From NCBI GenBank assembly GCA_002189035.1, contig NEEC01000012.1:3224001-3288000 (forward strand): 64,000 bases of DNA. The letters are read 5' to 3'. The notes beneath the pieces are model-generated. The model was not told where the DNA came from and searched no databases. It saw nothing but the letters and a program-made list of their open reading frames with translations. Origin of the DNA: Utricularia gibba. Lineage: Eukaryota; Streptophyta; Magnoliopsida; Lamiales; Lentibulariaceae. The position numbers and the translations under genes were made by a program. Below, in pieces: positions 46,101 to 58,878 of this stretch; positions within the stretch are counted from its first letter, which is position 1; the number at the start of each line of letters is the position of its first letter.

Positions 46101-49100
46101 ATGTTGGATGCGGTGGCGGCATACTGCTGCAATCTTAAGGTGACTTGAAAGTCTCGGCTATTCGTGTTGCAGTTTTCGTTTTCTTTCTTGCGGGTTGTGA
46201 GCAATTGAGTTGTCGTAATTTTTGAATGATCAATGAGTATGATGTTTAACCGTGGTTGGGTCCCTTTTAGCGGGAAAGAATATAGCGTATTGTGATGTAC
46301 TACTCAATGATTTCATGTCTCGTTCGTCTTGGTCGTACTTATCCGCTGCCCTCGTAATTTTTTGGTTCCCGAGTTAGTGATTTATTGGATTATACAGATG
46401 TTTGTACTCAACTCGAAAGCAGCTGGGCACTTGAATGAATTTATAATTTCGTTGGATTTCTGTTTGAAGTTTTCTTTTGCATCATGGTCATGTTTTTTTG
46501 AAAGCTGTCTTTGAGTGTTCTTGGTTTGTTGCTTAATGATTAAATGTGAAATGTGATGCAGGGTAACGATGTTTCTTTTCAAAGTAGGCGCTTTGGAGTG
46601 ATCATTAACACTCGTTCGTATGTGCATTACCTTAATAACTCACGTGTCTGTAGACACTATTCTAGACTTAATTGTCACCTTGCTTACCAAATGCAAAATG
46701 GTTTTACGGGAATGCGATTATCGCCTCATTCTCTGTCATGTCAAGGAAGAAATTCTATTCTCAAAAGCAGACTCATCAAAAGTTTCCGATATAGAATACA
46801 TGCATCTGTTGATGTCGCCAGTGCTGTTGATGTTATCAATGACTTGGGCTTGGACACGCTGACTTTCTTAGTTGTAACTGTGCTTGTGGTTCCAGCTTTT
46901 AAAAAGATAAAAGCAAGCCCTGTAAGTTCACTTGTATATGTTAATGAATTTCTATCTCACATATGTTACTGATTCTGTTTCTTTAGATTCTTGGATTCTT
47001 TTGTGCAGGCGTTGTACTCAATCAGCTGGGCCTTATAAGAAATCTTATGGATGTTAAAGTTCTGTCTGAATGGGGAATTCTCTTTTTGGTCAGATGAATG
47101 CCTTTTTTTGGTTGCATTCTACGTTTTTCTATCATCTCCAATTCTTAGGATCCATCCACAAGTTATCTGATTTATCTTCCAGGCTCATTTGTTTCCAGAT
47201 GTTTATGTTCTCTTGGAATTAATTTCGCTAGCATTTTTTTGTGTCAGTTACTTCAATCTTCTTGAGAAAGAGAATTAAATGTTTCCAATGATTACTTGCA
47301 GCTCTTTGAAATGGGTTTAGAGCTCTCGCTTGCTCGCTTGAGGGCTCTTGCTAAATTTGCTTTTGGCTTGGGTTTAAGTCAGGTGCTCCTTTTTCCACCC
47401 TTCATATCAGGACTCCTTTGGACATTTTATTCCAAGATTTCTTTGAGTAATGCTAATCATCGTAGCTTGTAATTTTTTTTTTTAATTTTTCAAGGTTCTG
47501 TTATCCACTCTTGCTTTCACTGCATTTGAGCTTCCACCAAATGGCGCTTTTGGGACAAGATTGCTACAGTTCCTTTTTCATTCAAGACCAGATTTGGTTA
47601 GACAACTATTATGATCATTTTGCAGCTCAAATTATTTCAAAAAGGAAATGAGAACTTACATTGATAGCTTTTAAAAATACTTGCACAACAAATTTCTTCT
47701 TCAAACTGTGGTGAATGAATTTCATTACCATATGTTGCAAATGTCTAATAGCCCGTGACCTGGGCATTCAAAAGAATGAATGAAGGATTTAAATTGAGAT
47801 AGTATTTTGCTATTTTAGTGACATAGGAAAGTTGGTTTAAATGACTTGCATGCAAGGGCCTCTGTGTCTATCAATCGCTTTCAAAATTTCAGGTCAATAT
47901 CCGAAGCATTGATGAAGCCATGGTTATAGGAGCGGCACTTTCCTTGTCTTCTTCAGCTTTTGTTCTTCAGGTTCCTTAGCTAAAAGTACCATCTATCTGA
48001 TGTTTTTTTTTCAAAAGTGGTTGAATTAAGTGTTTCTTTATTTCTATTATGGTTTTTATTGTGGTCGTTAGCTTTATGTGAATCATCTTAGTTGAATCAT
48101 GCAATTTCATTTTCAGTTTGATCTCCTATTCCATTATCTCTATAAGAAATGTTTCCCTATATTCTGGAGTTTATTGGAGTTTATAGATGAATCTTGCATT
48201 TTCTTTTCAGATTCTTGCAGAAAAGGGTGAACTCCCCACCAGATTTGGCTCAGCAACTCTAGGGATCCTTTTATTGCAGGTTGAGTCTTTTTAGTTCATG
48301 TAACTTTTATTTTATATTTTATTCATTTCCTCATTTCTGACTGGCTCCTGTAAATTTACATTTCCAGGATATTGCAGTCGTCCCCCTTATTGTTATACTG
48401 CCAGTGTTGGAAAACCAGGTACTTATAATTTGATTTAGATTTCAATAATGGAGTGCTAAAAGAGAAGATTTGGGATTCTATTTGGCTTTTGTGTACAATG
48501 ACTCATGTTACTCTTTTTGGTTATTTATTGCTTAAGAAGCCTTTTTTTGGGTTTTTCTTTAGGTATTCAATGAAGTCTCGACTGTTGAATAATTTTCATT
48601 TCTGCTTCTGGACCTTACTGCAGATTTGCAATCTTAATTGCAGAGTTTGGTATCACAGAGTGTCTGGCCAATGCTTGTTGCAGAGAGTTTGAGAGCATTG
48701 GGAGGATTAGGTCTTCTATCTCTTGGTGGGAAGTTTTTTCTCAGAAGGGTTTTTGAGGTTTGTTAGTTTTCCACTTCATAGAGGGACAAATCTCTAGCAT
48801 TATTGTTTTCTCCACTTTGTGTTTTCCCCATCACTTTTTCCCAAGCTGTTTCAAATGAATATCATTACGTTTGCCAGGTCGTTGCAGAAACTAGAAGTTC
48901 AGAAGCCTTTGTTGCTTTGTGCTTGTTGACAGTTGCTGGAACGTCCCTTCTGACTCAGATGCTTGGCTTCAGTGATACAGTTCAGTTTGACATCCTTGAC
49001 TTGTGAGATTCTTGTTGATAAAAAGAAAGTTAATCTAATTATCCGGATTCTTAATAGCTTGGAGCATTTCTTGCCGGGGCTCTTCTTGCTGAAACGAACT

Positions 49101-51064
49101 TCCGTACACAAATTGAGGCAGACATTAGGCCTTTCAGGGGACTGCTTTTGGGCTTGTTCTTCGTGACAACAGGGACCTCTATTGATATGGAGGTATTATT
49201 CTGTTTTGATATCATTTAATTTTCCAATTCTAGTAACCCCTTGTAACATGTTGTTATTTATCAGCTTCTCATAAGAGAGTGGCCAAATGTAGTTGCACTC
49301 TTGGGTGGACTGATTGCAATAAAGACAGTGATTATATCCGCAATAGGTCCGAGATTCGGGCTCACTCTCCAAGAAAGCATAAGGATTGGCCTGCTGCTTT
49401 CCCAGGGAGGTGAATTTGGTTTTGTAGTCTTCTCATTGGCAAACAGGTAGCATTCATATTCCCTCAAGTTCGCTGTTACAATTCTTGCTCTAAAAAATGC
49501 ATGCAAGAGAAAAACGTGTAAAGCTGCCCATAATATCATGTTGAAGTTGAACGAATGTAGTCCTCATTTTTGTTGAATTATAAGTGCACAGTCTTGTAAT
49601 CCCTATTATGGACCGCATGCTCAGGCTTGGAGTGCTTCCCTCGAACTGAACAAGCTTCTAATAATTGTGGTGGTTCTCTCCATGGCTTTGACACCTTTGC
49701 TCAACGATATTGGAAGAAAAGCAGCTGATTTGATTGGGGATAAATTTGGGGATGAGGTTGCCCTTAGGATCCTGAAATTGCATCTTCCATAGATACAATC
49801 AGGATATGATAAACTGATTTATCCTCAACTTTGTGTTATTTTAGAAAACTGACAACGTCATAAACCTTGAAGTCAGTGAACCAGTTGTCATTGTTGGATT
49901 CGGTCAGAAGGCTCAGGTCTCAGTTCTTACTATTTTTTCTTGCTAAATCAAAGCCGTCCACTTTTTATTCATGCTCTTCCTTTCGTAGGTCCTTGCCAAC
50001 TTTTTGTCAACTCCATTGGCTTCTGGAATTGATGGTGATGCTGGATGGCCATACATTGCTTTTGATCTCGATCCTTCTGTCGTGAAGGTAAGTGTCAGGT
50101 TCGTGTGTTTTCTTTTATTGCCAACAGATGCATTCGTTATTGACGGATGAGCAGCCATCCTTTTGTTTCGGTTATTGCTAACAGACATCCCGGCAACTTG
50201 GTTTTCCTGTACTTTACGGAGATGGTTCCCGTCCAGCAGTTCTGCAATCTGCTGGTATCAGTTCCCCAAAAGCTGTCATGGTCATGTATACCGGAAAGGT
50301 GAAGACGATCGAAGCAGTCCAGCGAATCCGACTTGCATTTCCTGCGGTGACCATCTACGTGTTCCCTTTTCCTCCCTAAATTCTGATGCCTTTAAGTCAC
50401 TTAATGAGTCTTCCTGCAGATTCCCATATATGCCCGAGCTCAAGACATGAAGCATCTGCTGGACTTGAAAAAAGCTGGGGCAACTGATGCTATACTTGAG
50501 AATGCAGAGGTATCCTTAGTCGACATTTTGAAAACAATCTCTAAATTCGTATATATCAGTGTCATACAGAACTTTAGTATCCAGTGTACTGACGTCATCA
50601 TGCTCAAATTATCTGCAGATGAGTTTGCAGCTTGGTTCAAAGCTTTTGAAAGGGCTTGGGGTCATGTCCGACGATATCAGCTTCCTCAGGCAGCTTCTCC
50701 GCGACTCCATGGAGGTGCAAGCTCAAGAGGCGCTCGAACGAAATGATATCCAAGAGTTAAACGCCATGAAGCCCATGCAGGTAATACAGACAACTGATAT
50801 CGAAATGATGGTGCAGATTCAGTCATTCATCATCATCATCACCATGTTCATATTTTACAGGTCCGAGTTGCAGATCTCTACATTGCTAAGCCGGAGACGA
50901 CGGCGGATGCCGTATCACCAGCAATGATGAATCAAATCCATGACAGCAAGATTCGTCTGGATGATGAAGAAGCCAAAGGAGTTTTGTACTGTGAAATTGC
51001 AGCTTCTGATCAGCCTCAAGGTGACATCAAAACTCATATCAATAGCGCCGGCGAGGAGATTTAG
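46101..51064 (+). CDS. KEA3: KEA3-type K+/H+ antiporter, chloroplast thylakoid (one frameshift)
   Basis: Nineteen exons: 46101-46139, 46562-46921, 46987-47088, 47302-47382, 47495-47596, 47893-47970, 48211-48279, 48368-48418, 48644-48757, 48878-48979, 49058-49192, 49265-49446, 49625-49756, 49845-49916, 49989-50087, 50185-50346, 50420-50509, 50619-50780, 50861-51064; about 778 residues with one missing base. N-terminus is transit-peptide-like; then a CPA2 exchanger domain (ASAVDVINDLGLDTLTF, FEMGLELSLARLRALAKFA, LLLQDIAVVPL, LLSQGGEFGFVVFSLANR), then a KTN nucleotide-binding domain from about residue 517 (VVIVGFGQKAQVLANFL). Arabidopsis KEA3 lets H+ leave the thylakoid lumen in exchange for K+, speeding recovery from photoprotection after light shifts. 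In exon 13 the frame breaks near 49638-49643 (CCCTCG). Confidence 0.93.
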
Positions 51065-51333
51065 GTTCAACTCATATGGTGTTGCCAAACTTGAGTCTGT
51101 CACGCGTTCAATTGTGGCAGAAAACCTCAGAGTTCACCCAAAGGATCCAACTGTACATCCATCTACTCGCGATTCACATGCACTTGAGATGCAGAAGAAC
51201 AGCATATCACAAACCAAAAAATCAAGAAGAAATGGATTCCATTGAAAACATGGGACGGAAGGTAACAATTCAGAAGTCAGGATACAGAAACAGAAGCGCT
51301 AGAGTCTCTACAGTCAGAATATCAGTAACTTAT

Positions 51334-51753
<420 letters not shown>

Positions 51754-51825
51754 TCAACGGCGACTCCTCCAAGATCCTTGAAGTTTGAAACCTATGAACG
51801 AAGCCACGGTATCGTTCGGAGGATC

Positions 51826-51832
51826 TTATATA
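51826..51832 (-). promoter_or_regulatory. TATA box of histone H3.1
   Basis: TATATAA on the minus strand, 82 bp upstream of the ATG. Confidence 0.7.
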
Positions 51833-52010
51833 ACCAGGGATTCTGAAATTTTGGCGGGAGAGAGAAATTATCTGGACCGTTAGATTTCCGATCAACACCT
51901 ATGGCCCAGATATGTTTCCTTCTTGATCGACGAGAGGATCCATTCACAGCCGTCCGAAATGGCCTTGATCGAACGCTCCTCCTTATTCTCCAGGAGCAAC
52001 TACGGATCGG

Positions 52011-52018
52011 TGACGTGG
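52011..52018 (-). promoter_or_regulatory. Histone hexamer-type element (CCACGTCA)
   Basis: The minus strand reads CCACGTCACCGATCCG; CCACGTCA is the classic plant histone-gene hexamer element bound by bZIP (HBP-1a type) factors and linked to S-phase expression. It is about 180 bp upstream of the TATA box. Confidence 0.6.
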
Positions 52019-53759
52019 TTAGATCCCTATCTCTCCCTTTTATTTTTAACGCGGTAAATTTTAGAGTGGGCCCCTCCCCATAAAAGAAATTTATTTTCAT
52101 GGCAATCAATTTCTCTAATTGATGAAGATCAAAATCAACTATAGAGACGTTGATGTTTGCAAAAAGAATATTACCCACTGCGGAGTAAATAAAAGTCGAG
52201 TCCCCTTTAACCATGATATCTGACGGGAGAAGATCAAATCAACTCCTTGGAACCCTAAATAATTCGTACATAAAATATAACTTTTTTATTTTTTATTTGT
52301 ACTAAAATTATTTTTAAATTAACACTGCATATAGGTTAAAACTAAAACATGTTAGTTTTTTTTATTTTTTAGATTTACTTTTACTTCGGTAAAATTCATT
52401 CAAAAATAGTTTTCAATTTTATTTTTTTATTTTGATTTTTGTGGTACATTTGCAATTCTATTTCTATTTTGTAAAAAATAATATTTTTTAATTAATTTTG
52501 GTGGCATTTTATTTGGTTATGTTTTTTTGAAAACAATTTATGAAATGCGCATCTAATAAAATAAAAATTGGAATTTTTTGATATTTTGAAAATGAGAAAT
52601 ATTTTTGTAGTGTAAAAACTAAAATGTTTAAAATTATGGAAATTAGATTTTAATTGAGAAAATGTTTTTAATGCAATAATTGATTTTTGTTATTTTAATT
52701 ATTGTATGATCGGAAACTGTACGGCAGAGAAAGGGAGCAGGCGGAAGTTGGCGGATTTGGGTCAAGATCCGAACACCGGGAAATTTACTTCTCTGTTTCC
52801 CACTGACCTATTTCCCTTGTTTTGTTGTCTTTAGTAGACTCTCTTTCCCACTGCCTTAAGGGGGAAATGCATCCACCATTGTTGGTGCATCAGTGAAGTA
52901 AAGGCGCTCTAGAGTTGCCGATTACAGTCCTCTTTGCTGGCTAAAGTGAAGAGCATTAAAGAAATTTGGTTGTTCGTTGTATGATTTTACTCCACGCGGC
53001 TACTGAGGCTCGGATCATAGTGGTTCTTCATCACATTTAAGTACTGGGTGTTTGCGAGTTTGAGTCCTTCGCAGGGGTGAAGTTTCCTTCATCGTTTTTC
53101 TATTTTCAATGTTTTTTGTTCGCATTTTTTGCTTACTCTGCCGTTTTTAGCGACTGTGTTCTCTACATGGTGTTGGATTTTGAGTCTTGGCTGAAGGTGA
53201 AGAAGAATCTGAAAGTTGTGCATTGCATAAATTGTGTGATTTTGCGTATTTGCTGTGAAGTCTGGTGTTTCTTTACAGGGTTTTCTGCCTGGTTACTTTA
53301 ACCATCAGAATACCCTATTCGTTGGTATCTCCAGCGTGCAATATTTTTTTTACGGATCTACTAGGGTTTTTTCTTCCTTATTGTTGACGGATCATTAAAG
53401 CAGTTCTAAGGGTTCATATATTTCATGGGTGAAGATGATGAAGTGCTTAGGATTTCAGAGATGTGTGTTCTTTAGGAATACCATTTTTCTCTTTGATAAT
53501 TTATCTCATCATCCACTTGGAAAACGTTCCCTGTTCATGATTCCATTTCTAAAGATGCATGGATTCGGTTGGTCTCTATTTTTTCTGGTGCCTTTTGCAA
53601 TTGGTATTTGTAATAAAGTTTTTGTATGCCATGAAATTATGTTGTTGCTTGTGTTTCTCAGTTATTCGATCAGTATAATTTATTGACCGCCTGTGGTTTT
53701 TGGCAGGTTGTAGTTCAGATATTATAGTTGGAAAGGAGAATCTCCAGAGAAACATTGTG
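52019..53759. other. Spacer and long leader of the next gene
   Basis: 52.25-52.7 kb is AT-rich spacer. From about 52.8 kb the base mix changes and a leader with a large 5' UTR intron is likely, ending at the acceptor TTTTTGGCAG near 53706. An AGGGTTTT motif (telobox-like) lies near 53365. No gene seen. Confidence 0.5.
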
Positions 53760-54962
53760 ATGTATAGACAGTCTCCCAGTCGAAGCAGTCAAAGATCCAA
53801 GCGGATCAAAGTGAAGCATGTTCTCCAATTTGCATTGTTGCTTGGTGTTGGCTGTTGGTTGTTGTACCAACTGAAGCATTCTCATGATAAGAACATAGAA
53901 CTTGAAAAGAATGAAGCGAAAGGTATACCCGAAAGTTTACATGGCATTGAACTTCCAAAACTTGGAAGGAAGGGGATACAGGATATACCTGAGGAAACAT
54001 TGTCCAGGAATGCAAAGTATCAGGGATTAGTGAATGAAGAGGAAGATGAACAAGAAAATAAAATTGAAGAAAGCGAATCAAAATCAGAGACTCTGTCAAA
54101 AGCAGAGTATGGCGGGGAAGGAGATGGAGTTGATGAACTTGAGGAGAATGACCAAGAGGGAACTGATGCAGACTATGAGGAATTGCCTGGTGATGAGAAG
54201 GATAAAGAAGTGGATGATGAGAATGAAGCAGATGCTGATGAGTCAGCACGTGATAAAACAGGGGCGGGAAGCTCAGCGGAAGAGACAGATCAGGAAGGAG
54301 ATAACGTGAGCATCCCAGAAGCACGGGAGACACAATACAATGCGGATGATGCCTCTAGTGCTGTGGCTCATGATTCTCAAATAAGAAATTTCGAAAATGC
54401 AGAGGGCCAATTTGATCAGTTTAAAACTCACAATAACTCCTTGGAAGCCACCAAAAATGACACCAGAAAAGACTTGGAGGTGGTAGTTGATGAAGTGGCT
54501 GGAGAACACCTACTAAATGTGGTGAATGAGTCAGGTGGAGGTATTACAGAGAGTTCTGCAAATGGGTCGTCTGGCAATAGCACAACTGAGATAGCAACTG
54601 AGAGCAAAAGCCTATCATTAAACAGTACTGTGCATGAAGACAATGCTGAGGCAGTTCCTCCCGGGATTAAATCTGAAAACGGCTCCATTTTATCTGCTGT
54701 TACCTCAGACCAGTTAGATACCTCAAATCCACCAAATTCTGCTAATAAAACCACAGATGCCGAACTTCCAAATGAACCAGCGTCAGAAGAAAACATGGTG
54801 AGGTCTGGGGCATCCGGTGATGCAGAAGTTGATTCTATTGATGGCTCAAGCATTAAACTGGAATCAACATCAAATTATGAACTTCAAGAAATTCTACGTG
54901 AAGCCGTCGATACCCTTCCAGACATACAAAATAATGGAGCCGAAGGTGCTGCTGCAGAATGA
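53760..54962 (+). CDS. Acidic single-pass membrane protein of unknown function
   Basis: Single coding exon, 400 residues. Start at 53760 (MYRQSPSRSSQRSKRIKVKH) chosen because the frame upstream is probably intron; an acceptor lies at about 53706. A basic N-terminus is followed at once by one hydrophobic segment (VLQFALLLGVGCWLLYQL) and then HSHDKN, a type II signal-anchor layout, so most of the protein would lie in the lumen or outside. The remaining 340 residues are very rich in Glu, Asp, Ser and Asn, low in complexity and probably disordered, with several N-glycosylation sequons (NNS, NES, NGS, NST). I recall plant proteins with a similar basic start and anchor, none with an assigned function. 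I do not recognise a catalytic domain. Confidence 0.8.
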   Translation: MYRQSPSRSSQRSKRIKVKHVLQFALLLGVGCWLLYQLKHSHDKNIELEKNEAKGIPESLHGIELPKLGRKGIQDIPEETLSRNAKYQGLVNEEEDEQENKIEESESKSETLSKAEYGGEGDGVDELEENDQEGTDADYEELPGDEKDKEVDDENEADADESARDKTGAGSSAEETDQEGDNVSIPEARETQYNADDASSAVAHDSQIRNFENAEGQFDQFKTHNNSLEATKNDTRKDLEVVVDEVAGEHLLNVVNESGGGITESSANGSSGNSTTEIATESKSLSLNSTVHEDNAEAVPPGIKSENGSILSAVTSDQLDTSNPPNSANKTTDAELPNEPASEENMVRSGASGDAEVDSIDGSSIKLESTSNYELQEILREAVDTLPDIQNNGAEGAAAE

Positions 54963-55665
54963 AGCGAGTCTTTGGTATGTGATATTTCTTATATACATTC
55001 TAGAACTCTGTGCTGCTAAAATTCTGGTAAGCTAAGCATTAGTGAAATATGTGATTTCGCTATATGTGTTACTTACATGTAACTTCTGGTTAGAAACAAC
55101 ATTTTCTTCCCTGTTGACTTAGATATAATTCAGACCAAGAATTTAGCCCTGCCTTCATATCTCGTGATTCCAAAGATTGTAGGAAACCGAGTGGCTACAA
55201 GAATTTGTCCTTGCAGCTCATCCACTACACATTGAAATATTTGTAAGAATGATGAATTTACACAAACTGTGTGTACATTGAAACACATGTTAGTTGAAGT
55301 TACTGACTGACTTTATGCTACTTTAGTTAGGCATATGAATTTTGAACCTAAAATCAACAAATCCATCATGGAAATCCCTAACTGGGAACATGGATTGGGG
55401 ATACTTGGAATTAGATTGGGGACGTCGTCGTTTTGTGCTTTCAGATCATTTTCGCAGCCTACGTGGATGACAGAAGAACCTGCTCTGCTAACGAAAGCCG
55501 AGGTGCTTTCTAACATAACACAACTCGGAAGCGTTGGCAGATCTTCGGGTGACGTCAGTTGTTAACTTTTCCGGGAATCAATACATTCTTCCTCGTTCAA
55601 TTGCTGAACTCAGCGTCTTGTTCCGCTTAGCTTTTGAGCATTTTGTTTTTCTGGGCGTTGGGGAA
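54963..55665. other. Spacer and promoter region of the TRB gene
   Basis: Contains the 3' UTR of the acidic protein gene and the TRB promoter. Open frames here match nothing I know. Confidence 0.5.
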
Positions 55666-55680
55666 TTAGGGTTAGGGTTT
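55666..55680 (+). promoter_or_regulatory. Double telomere-type repeat (telobox) upstream of the TRB gene
   Basis: TTAGGGTTAGGGTTT, that is two tandem TTAGGG units running into the plant telobox AGGGTTT. It lies about 240 bp before the TRB start codon. TRB proteins bind telomere repeats and teloboxes, so autoregulation is possible. Confidence 0.6.
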
Positions 55681-55921
55681 CGGATTTCGCTGGTGCTGCA
55701 TTCTCAGTTAATTCGGAAGATTTGGTATGATTCATGATCTGTTTTCATTAATCATATGATCTTTTTTGTCCGCTCGCTGTTTTGGAATCTGCATCTTGTT
55801 TTCTCCTGTTGGTTTCTACGGGAGTTCATCTCTGTAATTAGGTGCCGTGCCAATTGTTGGTTTCTTGGATCTTTATGGTCCAGGTGGTCTGTTGCTGGTT
55901 TATGTCTGTGGGTGATTGGTA

Positions 55922-57851
55922 ATGGGGGCACCCAAACAGAAGTGGACTCCAGAGGAAGAAGCAGCACTTAAAGCTGGAGTCCTTAAGCATGGACCTGGGA
56001 AATGGCGCACGATTCTGAAAGATCCGCAATTTAGTGGAGTTCTGTATCTGCGATCTAATGTTGATCTGAAGGTAGAATCTTTTTGAATTTGGTGATGTGC
56101 TCGCTTTGATTACCATTGTTTCAATAGTGCACTGGTCTTAGGACAAGTGGAGGAACATGAGTGTAATGGCAAATGGCTGGGGCTCACGCGAGAGGGCCAG
56201 GTTAGCATTGAAAAGGATGCATCCAGCCCCTAAGCAGGGTGAAAGCTCTGCTGCTCTATCAGCCATAAGCCAAAGTGATGATGACATGGTTGATACGAGG
56301 ACCCATGGTTCTTCAGGGGGCTCTCCACCCACTGATGTTCCAAAGAGGTCCATTATGAGGTTAGATACTTTATGCGGGTTGTGTTTAAGTCAGTGCCCTT
56401 GTTCTGTTATGTTACTATTAATGAAAAAAATGATGAAATCGTGTGAAATTTTGCTTTTTTAAAATCTAAAACTACCCCCGACGTTTGGTTAGCCTTTTGA
56501 AAATTTTTTTTTTTGTACTTTTGGTTTGAGTATAGACATGAAAAAAGCTGTAATGCTTTTGTAGCAAATTCTTAAACTTCGAACTCCCTGAATTCAGTTT
56601 TCTTAATTGCGTGACTGTCAATGTTTTTTTTTTGTAGACTTGATAATCTCGTTATGGAGGCTATTAACAACTTAAGGGAGCCTGGTGGTTCTAACAAGAC
56701 ATCCATAGCTGCGTATATTGAGGTTATTTTATTTCATGTTTGTTCAAGAATATGGAAATGTTAGTAGATGATGCTTTCCCGTGTAGATTTGGAAGGCGTG
56801 TGCTTTCTTTTATTTATCCATTCAGTAAGTAAAATCCAGAACACAGCACTTCGCACGTACCTTCAAGTGTATGAATCAGCGAAAAACTGGTATCCAGATG
56901 CCATTTTCTATTGTGTTGGATATCTCCATATTGCACACATGGCACTCACGTGACTAAAAATTTTAGCTAGTGCTCTTCCTTTCAAACCAATATGATTTTA
57001 GTATCTTCCTTTGGCTTCACAGCTCTCCCTGTTGTACAGGATCAATACTTGGCTCCTCCAAATTTTAAGAGAATATTGTCTGCAAAACTGAGACACCTAT
57101 CTCTGACCGGGAAACTTATTAAGGTTTTCTTATCATCATATCTCATTGTTATGATGTAGCTGAATTTGGACCTGGTAGAATAAATTTTTTTTTTTTTTCA
57201 GATGAAACGCAAGTATAAAATTGCTACAGTCTCCACATCATCTGACAGAAAAAGAAATCCGTCAATTCCTGTGGAAGGGAAACAAAGGACCTCTCCGAGA
57301 ATTGCTGCCCTTGATGAAGATAGCTGTATCACAAAATCACTGATTGATCTAGATTTGGCCAAAATGAGAACCATGACTCCGGAAGAAGCTGCAGCCGCTG
57401 CAGCACAGGCTGTTGCTGAAGCAGAAGCTGCCATTGCTGAAGCTGAAGAGGCTGCTCGAGAGGCTGAAGCAGCAGAAGCGGAAGCTGAAGCAGCACAGGC
57501 TTTTGCAGAGGCAGCACTGAAGACCCTGAAAACCAAGACCAGCCCTAAGATGGTAAGATACTGGTGGCTTGCTTCATTCCTTTGCCATTCACCAACATAT
57601 TAGTCTTCTCCTCCATTATTTTTCGGAAAGTGGAATAAACATCTCCCTCACCTGTAATTTACTGCTCATCAACTATAACAACGCAGATGTAGTGGTCATT
57701 TATCATCATAACATGATCTTGGATCCCCTTAGCCCTGGATTCCGATTGCACATGCATATCACACTAGGAAGTATTTGCCTGTATGCATTCATGCACTTCA
57801 CTTCCTTCATCTGTCTCATCTCCACAGGCTTCTCCAGTGATCCAGGCATAG
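55922..57851 (+). CDS. Telomere-repeat-binding factor (TRB / single-Myb-histone protein)
   Basis: Six exons: 55922-56071, 56142-56359, 56638-56722, 57040-57123, 57202-57552, 57828-57851; 912 bp, 303 residues. Three-part layout unique to plants: N-terminal Myb domain ([20 protein letters not shown], then [15 protein letters not shown]), a central H1/H5 globular domain ([36 protein letters not shown]) and a C-terminal Ala/Glu coiled coil ([20 protein letters not shown]). TRBs bind telomeric DNA and promoter teloboxes, contact telomerase and recruit PRC2. The last exon is tiny (ASPVIQA, stop) and the least certain; without that splice the frame would end at 57601. Confidence 0.93.
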
Positions 57852-58878
57852 CAGCCGGCACACGCGCTATGGATGTAAATAGAGTAGATGTGGATCTTAA
57901 AGCGAAGCCTTGAGCAGGGTCTGTATGTTGCTTCAAGCGATGTTTTGCAGTGTGAAATGAAGCAAATAAACCGCAGCCCTCTTGAAGAATGACTCGTTTT
58001 AGCAGTTGGAATGCGAGTCTCCTCCATTGCAGTACCTGGTTTCTGTGTAATAGCTGCTGTCAATGTCCCTAGATTTTCTTCTTGGTCTGTAAAATTTGTG
58101 TTCAAGAAGAGCAGGTCATGGTACAGCATGACAGCTTACTGTGCAGTATGGTGTAAAATGCAGGGATACAAGTATGATAGTGGACTGATACCATGACTAT
58201 TTTTGTACATTCAAAGCTTATAGACCAACTGATCAAGATAGTTACTATATGGTTATGCTTCTTGAAAAGTATATTGATAATTGTTCCAAATAATCAAAAA
58301 AATTATGAATTGTTTGTATAAATAATTTGTAACTTGAACGATTTGATTGCGATTTAAGTCAGTATTGAATTATTCATTTTTTGAAAAGAAATCTTTTTAT
58401 ATTTTATTTATAAAAAATATCAAATTTTTACAATTTAAAAAATTGATTTAAAACGGATGTTTATCTGTAACCGCTGGGCCCATAGTCTCATAAAAGGCCG
58501 TTTCGGGCTTAAAGATCGTTGCCGACCCGAAGAGCGAAAGGCCGGCCCAACTTCTGGCGTTGAAACTGAAAGAAGTTCCGTTGGTTATCCGTCTGCAACT
58601 GGAAATTGAACAATCCACCGACAGAGGCAGGTATGCTGATGTTGATGAAAATTCAAGTATTTGTCATAGAAATTCGCGGCTTCCATTGAGCTGGGAGCTT
58701 GACAAGCTTTTCCTGGGATATGCGAAAATCACAGGTGCAATTGGTTATTGGTGTGTTTTTTGCTTATTTGTGTTTCATGCAAGTTATGAAAACCTTATTT
58801 ATTTTCTCTTACTGATTCCTTTTCTGAAATCCGGAACAGAAACGGCTTAAATTTCGTTTTTTTTCTTGTTTTTCAGCT
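57852..58878. other. Spacer and leader of the coiled-coil gene
   Basis: 57.9-58.25 kb is 3' UTR/spacer, 58.25-58.45 kb AT-rich. A leader exon probably ends at the donor near 58631 (GAGGCAG|GTATGC) and joins an acceptor at 58876. The open frame at 58560-58850 crosses that donor and is not supported as coding. Confidence 0.5.

Noticed and set aside
46382..46627. Minus-strand open frame in KEA3 intron 1
   Set aside because: Low-complexity shadow in intronic sequence with no homology.
57569..57913. Open frame continuing past TRB exon 5 in another frame
   Set aside because: Splicing exon 5 to 57828 gives a phase-0 short final exon; this frame needs a different phase and has no similarity to TRB ends.
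58560..58850. Open frame of 96 codons before the coiled-coil gene
   Set aside because: A good donor near 58631 interrupts it and the spliced leader joins just before the ATG at 58879; it is better explained as leader plus intron.
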